From the NCBI RefSeq assembly GCF_006385595.1, contig NZ_CP041046.1:558001-622000 (forward strand): DNA of 64,000 nt, given 5' to 3'. The notes under the pieces are model-generated. The model did not search any database. It was not told the DNA's origin and was given only the letters and a program-made list of their open reading frames with translations. This DNA comes from Luteibacter pinisoli (GTDB lineage Bacteria > Pseudomonadota > Gammaproteobacteria > Xanthomonadales > Rhodanobacteraceae). Shown piece by piece: positions 57,505 through 64,000 of this stretch. The translations under genes and the position numbers were made by a program. Numbering within the stretch: position 1 is the stretch's first letter; every line of letters begins with the position of its first letter.

Positions 57505-58038
57505 TCAGGGCGCCAGCCATTCGGCGAGCTCCTGCTCGCTGAACGTACCGATCTTGCGGCGCAGGATACGCCCGTCCTGGCCCACCAGGACGCTGTAGGG
57601 CATCACCCGGTTCGTATTGCCGAACGAGAGCGAGCCGCCCGCCGCATCGCTGGCGCCGATGACCACCGGATACGCCACGGGATGGCTGGCGAGGTAGGCG
57701 CGCACGGCCGGGGCGGTGTCCTCGGCCACGCCCAGGATGGTAACGCCCTGGTTCGCGTGGGCTTTCGCCGCTGCGCTTAGCAGGGGCATCTCATGCTGGC
57801 ACGGCCCGCACCAGGTGGCCCAGAAATTGATCAGGACTTTCTTGCCGCGCCAGTCCGCGACGCGTCGAGGCTTGCCGTCGGTGCTGAGCCAGGTGCCGGC
57901 CGGCGCCATGTCGCCCACGCCGGCAATGGTCACGCCATCGACCTCGGTGGGGTGCTGGCGCCGGTGTTCCAGCCACAGGCCGCCGGCGGCGGCAGCCACC
58001 GCCAGCAGCACGATCCAGAACGTCGGGCCGCGGTTCAT
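57505..58038 (-). CDS. TlpA-like membrane-anchored thioredoxin
   Basis: The 177-residue protein has an N-terminal anchor (FWIVLLAVAAAAGGLWL) and a periplasmic thioredoxin fold with FWATWCGPCQHEM (active-site cysteines C77 and C80) and the cis-proline loop NRVMPYSVL. It should reduce disulfides or cytochrome c apoproteins in the periplasm. Its start overlaps the dsbD stop by four bases, so electrons most likely come from DsbD. Confidence 0.9.
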   Translation of the reverse strand: MNRGPTFWIVLLAVAAAAGGLWLEHRRQHPTEVDGVTIAGVGDMAPAGTWLSTDGKPRRVADWRGKKVLINFWATWCGPCQHEMPLLSAAAKAHANQGVTILGVAEDTAPAVRAYLASHPVAYPVVIGASDAAGGSLSFGNTNRVMPYSVLVGQDGRILRRKIGTFSEQELAEWLAP

Positions 58039-60269
58039 GACCCCGCGGCAGTCTCAAGCGCCTGGCGTACGGTGTCCTGGGTGAGCACGGTGGAGAGCTT
58101 CCTGCCCTCGCCGCCGCCCTTCGGATACACCACGTACAGGGGCACGCCCACGGAGTGGTACTGCTCGAGGAAGGCGGCGATCGTCGTGTTCACGTCGGTC
58201 CAGTCGCCCTTCATGTAGACGGTGCCCGTGCGCTTGAGCAGGTCGCGGAAGGCGTCGGTATCCAGCACCGCCCGCTCGTTGGCCTTGCAGGTGATGCACC
58301 AGTCCGCAGTCATGTCGACCAGCACCGGCGTCCCCGCGGCACGGAGTTCGGCGAGCTTCGCCGGCGAATACGGCACCGAGCCGTCGGTGGCTACCTGGGT
58401 GGTCGAAGGCGCCGGCAGGCCATGCACCATCCACAGGGCGGCGGCCGCACCCACGGCCAGCACCGTGGAGAACACCCACGACAGCCGCGCACCGCGGCTG
58501 CGTCCGTACCACCACAGCGCCATGGCCAGCAGCACGCCGCCGCCAAGCACCAGCGCCGCGGCGTCGGCACCGCGCTGCTTGGCCAGCACCCAGAGCAGCC
58601 ATACGGCGGTCAGGTACATCGGGAAGGCGAGCGCCTGCTTCAGCGTTTCCATCCAACGGCCGGGGCGCGGCAGCAGGCGTGCGACGGCCGGGATAAAGCC
58701 CATCAGCAGGAACGGCAGCGCAAGGCCGAGGCCCAGGGCCACGAAGATGAGGAAGGCCACGTACAGCGGCGCCGCGAAGGCGAACGCGATGGCCGAACCC
58801 ATGAACGGGGCGGTGCATGGGCTGGCCACGACCACGGCCAGTACACCGGTGAAGAAGTCACCGCTGGGGCCCGAGCGCGCGGCCAGGCCGCTACCCACGT
58901 TGCCCAGCGAGCCGCCGACCTCGAACACGCCCGACATCGACAGGCCGATGCCCAGCATCACGTAAACGAGGGCGCCGACGATCACCGGCTGCTGGAACTG
59001 CGCGCCCCACTGCAGGCCATGCCCGGCGGCACGGATGCCGACCACGACCAGGCCCAGCGCGATGAAGGCCAGCATGACGCCCGCGGTGTACCAGAGCGCG
59101 TGCTTGCGGGCCGCGCCCGGGCTCTCACCGCTTTCCAGCACGGTAATCGCCTTCAGCGACAGCACCGGCAGGACGCAGGGCATCAGGTTGAGGATGAGGC
59201 CGCCCAGCAGGGCCAGGCCGATCGCGGCGATGAAGCCGACTTTCTCGGCACCACCCGGCATCAGGTCGGCCGGCGGCGGGGTCGGGGCGACCTCGGCAGG
59301 CGCGGCCGTGGGCGCAGGGGCGTCGGCGTTGCCCACCGTGACCGCGCCAGAGGCCAGGTCCGCGGTCAGGTGGCGGTTCATCACCGGATAGCAGATGCCG
59401 TTTTCCAGGCAACCCTGGTAGGCCACGTCCAGTTCGACTTTTTTGGTGGGGTCCGCGCCGTTGAGCGGTACGGGCACTTCCACCTGGTCGAAATAGACGA
59501 TGGTGTCGCCGAAGTGCTCATCGTGGTGGGCGATGCCGCTGGGCCAGTCCGGCTCACCGGCGGTCACCCCGGCCGGCGAGGTGACCTTGATCTCGGTCTT
59601 GTCGCGGTAAAGGTAATAGTCCTTCGGCATCGTCCAGCGCAGGAGCAGGCTCTTGCCGTCCTTCGCCAGCGCTTCGAAGCGGAAGGCCTGGCCGGCGGGG
59701 AGTGCCTGGGCGTCGGTACCCGGCGTCGCGGCGGGCGCGCCGAGCAGGGCGGCGCCATTGCTCTTTGCAGCGGGCGCGGCAGGGGCGCCGCCCGCGGGAA
59801 TGGTCGACGGGCCGCCGATCGTGAGCTTCAGGTGCTCGGTGTTGGGCGGGTAGCAGATCTTCGGCTCAACCTCGTGGCAGCCCTGGTACTGCACGTCCAG
59901 GGCCAGCGTCTTGCTGGCGGCGTCGGCCAGCGTGTAAGGCACCGTCGCCTCCACGTCGCCGTGGTAGATCTCCACGTCGCCGAGGTATTCATCGTGTTTC
60001 TTGATGCCGTCCGGCAGGGCCGGCGTGCCCAGGGTCACGGCGTTGGCGTCCGCCGCCTTGATCTTCATCCGGCCGCGGTAGAGGTAATAGTCCGGCGCGA
60101 TGCGCCAGTGCAGCTTCACCACGCCCGGCTGGCTGGCGTCGGAGGTGAGGTGGAACGCCTCGGTGACCGGCAGCAGGTTGTCGTCGTCCTGCGCCAGGGC
60201 GGGCAGGGCGAACAGGCTCAGGCTGGCAAGGGCAGCCAGGTTCCGCATCAGGCGGGCAAACGACGGCAT
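58035..60269 (-). CDS. dsbD: Thiol:disulfide interchange protein DsbD with two N-terminal alpha-like domains
   Basis: The 744-residue protein moves reducing power from cytoplasmic thioredoxin to the periplasm. After a signal peptide come two tandem DsbD-alpha-like domains, each with DYYLYR and a cysteine pair (GCHEVEPKICYPP and GCLENGICYP). The eight-helix CcdA-like domain follows, with redox motifs LNLMPCVLPVLSLK and VASPCTAPFMG. The C-terminal thioredoxin domain has DWCITCKANE. E. coli DsbD has only one alpha domain. ATG 60269 follows GGAG. Confidence 0.93.
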   Translation of the reverse strand: MPSFARLMRNLAALASLSLFALPALAQDDDNLLPVTEAFHLTSDASQPGVVKLHWRIAPDYYLYRGRMKIKAADANAVTLGTPALPDGIKKHDEYLGDVEIYHGDVEATVPYTLADAASKTLALDVQYQGCHEVEPKICYPPNTEHLKLTIGGPSTIPAGGAPAAPAAKSNGAALLGAPAATPGTDAQALPAGQAFRFEALAKDGKSLLLRWTMPKDYYLYRDKTEIKVTSPAGVTAGEPDWPSGIAHHDEHFGDTIVYFDQVEVPVPLNGADPTKKVELDVAYQGCLENGICYPVMNRHLTADLASGAVTVGNADAPAPTAAPAEVAPTPPPADLMPGGAEKVGFIAAIGLALLGGLILNLMPCVLPVLSLKAITVLESGESPGAARKHALWYTAGVMLAFIALGLVVVGIRAAGHGLQWGAQFQQPVIVGALVYVMLGIGLSMSGVFEVGGSLGNVGSGLAARSGPSGDFFTGVLAVVVASPCTAPFMGSAIAFAFAAPLYVAFLIFVALGLGLALPFLLMGFIPAVARLLPRPGRWMETLKQALAFPMYLTAVWLLWVLAKQRGADAAALVLGGGVLLAMALWWYGRSRGARLSWVFSTVLAVGAAAALWMVHGLPAPSTTQVATDGSVPYSPAKLAELRAAGTPVLVDMTADWCITCKANERAVLDTDAFRDLLKRTGTVYMKGDWTDVNTTIAAFLEQYHSVGVPLYVVYPKGGGEGRKLSTVLTQDTVRQALETAAGS

Positions 60270-60463
60270 GGTGACTCCATGGATCGGTGCGGCGACGAAC
60301 CGCAAGGGCGTCGATGATTATGACCGGGTGAGTGCCGATTAGCTTGCACGCGCGTTGCGAAGCGGCTGATTGCGACTTTTTGTACCGCCAGACCTTGAAC
60401 GGTTTCGTAGCGACGCCATGTCTGCGCCATCCACAGCTCTTCCGATCCAGGGCGTGCTTTGGC

Positions 60464-60469
60464 TAGAAT
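60464..60469 (+). promoter_or_regulatory. Candidate -10 box of groESL
   Basis: TAGAAT (60464-60469) lies directly before the CIRCE element, with a weak TTCCGA 18 bases upstream. The start of transcription would fall inside CIRCE, consistent with HrcA repression. Confidence 0.5.
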
Positions 60470-60470
60470 T

Positions 60471-60497
60471 CTGGCACTCACCCGGGCCAAGTGCTAA
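60471..60497 (+). promoter_or_regulatory. CIRCE element (HrcA operator) of groESL
   Basis: CTGGCACTC (60471-60479), a 9-base spacer and AAGTGCTAA (60489-60497) match the consensus TTAGCACTC-N9-GAGTGCTAA with a few changes, mostly in the left arm. The spacer length and position 49 bases before groES are canonical. Confidence 0.88.
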
Positions 60498-60545
60498 CGG
60501 GGTGGCCATTTTCCGTTTCATTACAATCACATGCTTGGAGAAGTC

Positions 60546-60839
60546 ATGAGCAAGCTGCGCCCGTTGCACGATCGCGTCATCGTCAAGCGTCTGGAAGAGG
60601 AGCGTGTCTCCGCCGGCGGTATCGTCATTCCGGATAGCGCCACCGAGAAGCCCACCCGCGGCAAGGTCATCGCCGCCGGCAATGGCCGCATCCAGGAAGA
60701 CGGCAAGGTCCGTCCGATGTCGGTGAAGGAAGGTGACACCGTCCTGTTCGGCAAGTACGCCGGCCAGGAAATCAAGATCGACGGCGAAGAGCTGGTCTTC
60801 CTGAAGGAAGACGACATTGTGGCGGTTATCGAAGGCTGA
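60546..60839 (+). CDS. groES: Co-chaperonin GroES
   Basis: The 97-residue protein has the standard start MSKLRPLHDRVIVKR, the mobile loop region EEERVSAGGIVIPDSATEKP and the end FLKEDDIVAVIE. It forms the heptameric lid of GroEL. GGAG precedes the ATG at 60546. groEL follows after 60 bases. Confidence 0.97.
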   Translation: MSKLRPLHDRVIVKRLEEERVSAGGIVIPDSATEKPTRGKVIAAGNGRIQEDGKVRPMSVKEGDTVLFGKYAGQEIKIDGEELVFLKEDDIVAVIEG

Positions 60840-60899
60840 GCCCCGCTCGCCTGACCCGCTCTCCTCTTTTTTCCCTTTTAAATTCCAAGGATTTACCCC

Positions 60900-62543
<1,644 letters not shown>

Positions 62544-62567
62544 GTCCCGCCTTCCGGCTCGCTGTAT

Positions 62568-62602
62568 GAAAAAGGCCCTGCGCAAGCAGGGCCTTTTTTT
62601 TT
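62568..62602 (+). terminator. Intrinsic terminator of groESL
   Basis: GGCCCTGC (62574-62581) pairs with GCAGGGCC (62586-62593) around GCAA, preceded by a run of A and followed by nine T (62594-62602). The A-run lets it also act against the converging sulfatase gene. Confidence 0.95.
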
Positions 62603-62623
62603 GCCTCGGTTTTGTCGTGGCGG

Positions 62624-64000
62624 TTACTGCCCGGCGCCTGCCGCGGCTTCCTCTTCGGCCTGGCCGGGCTGGCGGGCCAGCACCGTGGCGTCCGGCGTGG
62701 CGAACTGCGCGACCAGCGGATCCAGCTTGCGCTTCATGCGCAGCATGGCGACGTTGCTCATCGAGATATCGGTGTACTTCAGGGCGGCATCTTCCGGCGC
62801 CGCCGGTGCATCCGGGGCGCGGGTAAGCGACGCCATCGCCGGGGCAACGACCTGGGTCAGCGCGAAGTACGCATCGTCATGCACGCCCGCCTGTTCCATC
62901 AGGCGGCCAGGGAGCATCCACGCAGCGAGGTCACCATTGCGCGGTGCCGGACCGTCCTCGTGGGCATCGATAAGGATGTAGGGCACCGTCTGGGCGAGCA
63001 TGTCGCTGCCCGAGGTAAAGCCGGCCTTCGCATACGTTTCGGTCAGCGCCGGCAGGTGATCGCCGTAGAACAGCAGCAGCGTCGGCCGCTCGCGCTGCTT
63101 GAGCATGTCGGCCAGCCTGCCCAGTTCCGCGTCAGCGCGGCGCATGTGAAAGATGTAGTTACGCAGCTGCAGTTTCGCGTCATCGCTGATGCCCTCGGGC
63201 ACCGGGATGGCATCGCGTTCGGCGGTATCGGCAATCGCTGATTTATCGTACGGACCATGCGCTTCCATGCTGATGGCGAAGACGAACCGCGGCGGGCCGT
63301 CATTCTTCAGCTGCGCCATGATCTCGTCCGTCATGGCGCTGTCCGGCATGTGCTCGCCGTTCGGCGCGGCGTTCGCCGGGAAATCCTTCTGCGAAACGAA
63401 CCGGTCGAAGCCAAGCGTGCGGAAGGCGCTCGTGCGGTTCCAGAAGCCCGGGTCGTTGCCGTGCACGGCGATGGTCTCGTAACCATGCGAACGCAGCGTG
63501 CGCACCATGCCCGGCATGACGCCGGCCTGCATCTGCAGGTAAGGGAACTGCATGGAAGGGAAATAGCGCAGCGACAGGCCGGTCAGCACCTCGAACTCGG
63601 TGCGGATCGTGCCGCCGCCAAAGGTCGGGACATGCAGCTGGCCGAAGCTGGCGTGCTCGGCAAGGCGGTGCAGGTTGGGCGCGAAATTGTCGTGTTCCAG
63701 GCCCTTGATCACGGCAGGGTCGAAGAACGACTCGCTCTGCACCACCACGATGTCCGGCGTCTGCCGCGTGTTCGCCGCGGTGTCGGCCATGTGCTGGCGC
63801 AGCGTCGCGTCGCTGGCCGCGATAAAGCGTGAGGCCTCGGCGGGGTCGGCCTTGGTCTTCTTGCCGGCGTCCTGCAGGCGGAACTGCATCAGCGTGGTGA
63901 CGACGCCGTTGTAGCCCGCATTGGCGGCGGCGGACCACGGCTGCATGCCCAGGCGGTCCTTGTCGTACATATGCGACCACGCAGGCAGGCCTGCGAACAG
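62624..64000 (-). CDS. LtaS-like sulfatase/phosphoglycerol transferase, C-terminal part (5' end outside window)
   Basis: The frame is open to the window edge, so the N-terminus and most membrane helices are missing. The visible 458 residues are the periplasmic catalytic domain of the alkaline phosphatase/sulfatase fold: PDIVVVQSESFFDP (metal ligand Glu), FGGGTIRTEFEVLTGLS (likely nucleophile Thr), VHGNDPGFWNR, AISMEAHGPYD and LLLFYGDHLPAL (Asp-His ligands). In Gram-negatives these proteins modify osmoregulated glucans or lipids with phosphoglycerol or phosphoethanolamine. The C-terminal Ala/Glu tail is low complexity. Confidence 0.88.
   Translation of the reverse strand: MFAGLPAWSHMYDKDRLGMQPWSAAANAGYNGVVTTLMQFRLQDAGKKTKADPAEASRFIAASDATLRQHMADTAANTRQTPDIVVVQSESFFDPAVIKGLEHDNFAPNLHRLAEHASFGQLHVPTFGGGTIRTEFEVLTGLSLRYFPSMQFPYLQMQAGVMPGMVRTLRSHGYETIAVHGNDPGFWNRTSAFRTLGFDRFVSQKDFPANAAPNGEHMPDSAMTDEIMAQLKNDGPPRFVFAISMEAHGPYDKSAIADTAERDAIPVPEGISDDAKLQLRNYIFHMRRADAELGRLADMLKQRERPTLLLFYGDHLPALTETYAKAGFTSGSDMLAQTVPYILIDAHEDGPAPRNGDLAAWMLPGRLMEQAGVHDDAYFALTQVVAPAMASLTRAPDAPAAPEDAALKYTDISMSNVAMLRMKRKLDPLVAQFATPDATVLARQPGQAEEEAAAGAGQ

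Noticed and set aside
58155..60317. A 720-residue open frame antisense to dsbD
   Set aside because: Its composition is the reverse-strand image of dsbD; it has no ribosome site, signal or domain.

Overview
The window looks like a chromosomal segment of a high-GC gammaproteobacterium of the order Xanthomonadales, most likely the Rhodanobacteraceae (Luteibacter/Dyella/Rhodanobacter type). This is inferred from gene content and order: the run groESL - dsbD - tlpA - DUF1415 - aroQ - accB - accC - prmA - DUF3426 - fis - purH, the polA/DUF2782 pair, hemD-hemX-hemY, many TonB-dependent receptors, and a riboswitch-controlled thiamin receptor with a PnuT-type transporter. There is no rRNA, tRNA, IS element, CRISPR array or obvious prophage. 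No gap between genes exceeds 300 bases; the larger gaps hold the regulatory and RNA features listed.

Layout. 1-1807: tail of a DUF2589 gene, then five small tightly packed genes, the last two encoding three-helix membrane proteins. 2022-5608: a small secreted protein, a stand-alone MASE1 membrane protein, an HvfC-like protein and a phosphotransferase. 5617-8515: TPP riboswitch, TonB-dependent receptor and PnuT, a thiamin uptake unit. 8588-19299: envelope proteins (lipoproteins, a secreted aspartic protease with PDZ) mixed with housekeeping enzymes (topoisomerase IB, RlmI, SrkA, a MenI-like thioesterase, a 2Fe-2S reductase, an inactive-looking rhodanese). 19435-22622: hemD-hemX-hemY. 22635-28970: uvrD, then HscC with two divergent J-domain partners. 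29031-42113: a chitosan/chito-oligosaccharide utilisation locus read on the minus strand from glk through GH20, a TonB receptor, a permease, a GH2 exo-glucosaminidase and a LacI repressor, with a sulfotransferase downstream; a LacI-type operator overlaps the -35 box. 42185-44194: an accessory island with lower GC in its middle, encoding a lipoprotein, a candidate secreted papain-like effector with a glutamine-rich tail, and a coiled-coil membrane protein. 44203-47849: a candidate C-rich-loop sRNA downstream of polA, resembling sX13 of Xanthomonas, then polA and DUF2782. 47854-64000: GST, LysR and a divergent transporter, purH, fis, DUF3426, prmA, accBC, aroQ, the dsbD/tlpA thiol system, CIRCE-controlled groESL and the 3' part of an LtaS-like sulfatase gene cut by the window edge.

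The least explained parts are the effector-like island (42.1-44.2 kb), the sRNA candidate (44.2-44.33 kb) and the DUF2589/holin-like cluster at the left edge. In the sugar locus the enzymes form a plausible path: outer-membrane import of chito-oligosaccharides, trimming by GH20 (GlcNAc ends) and GH2 (GlcN ends), uptake by the permease and phosphorylation by the kinase, under local LacI control.
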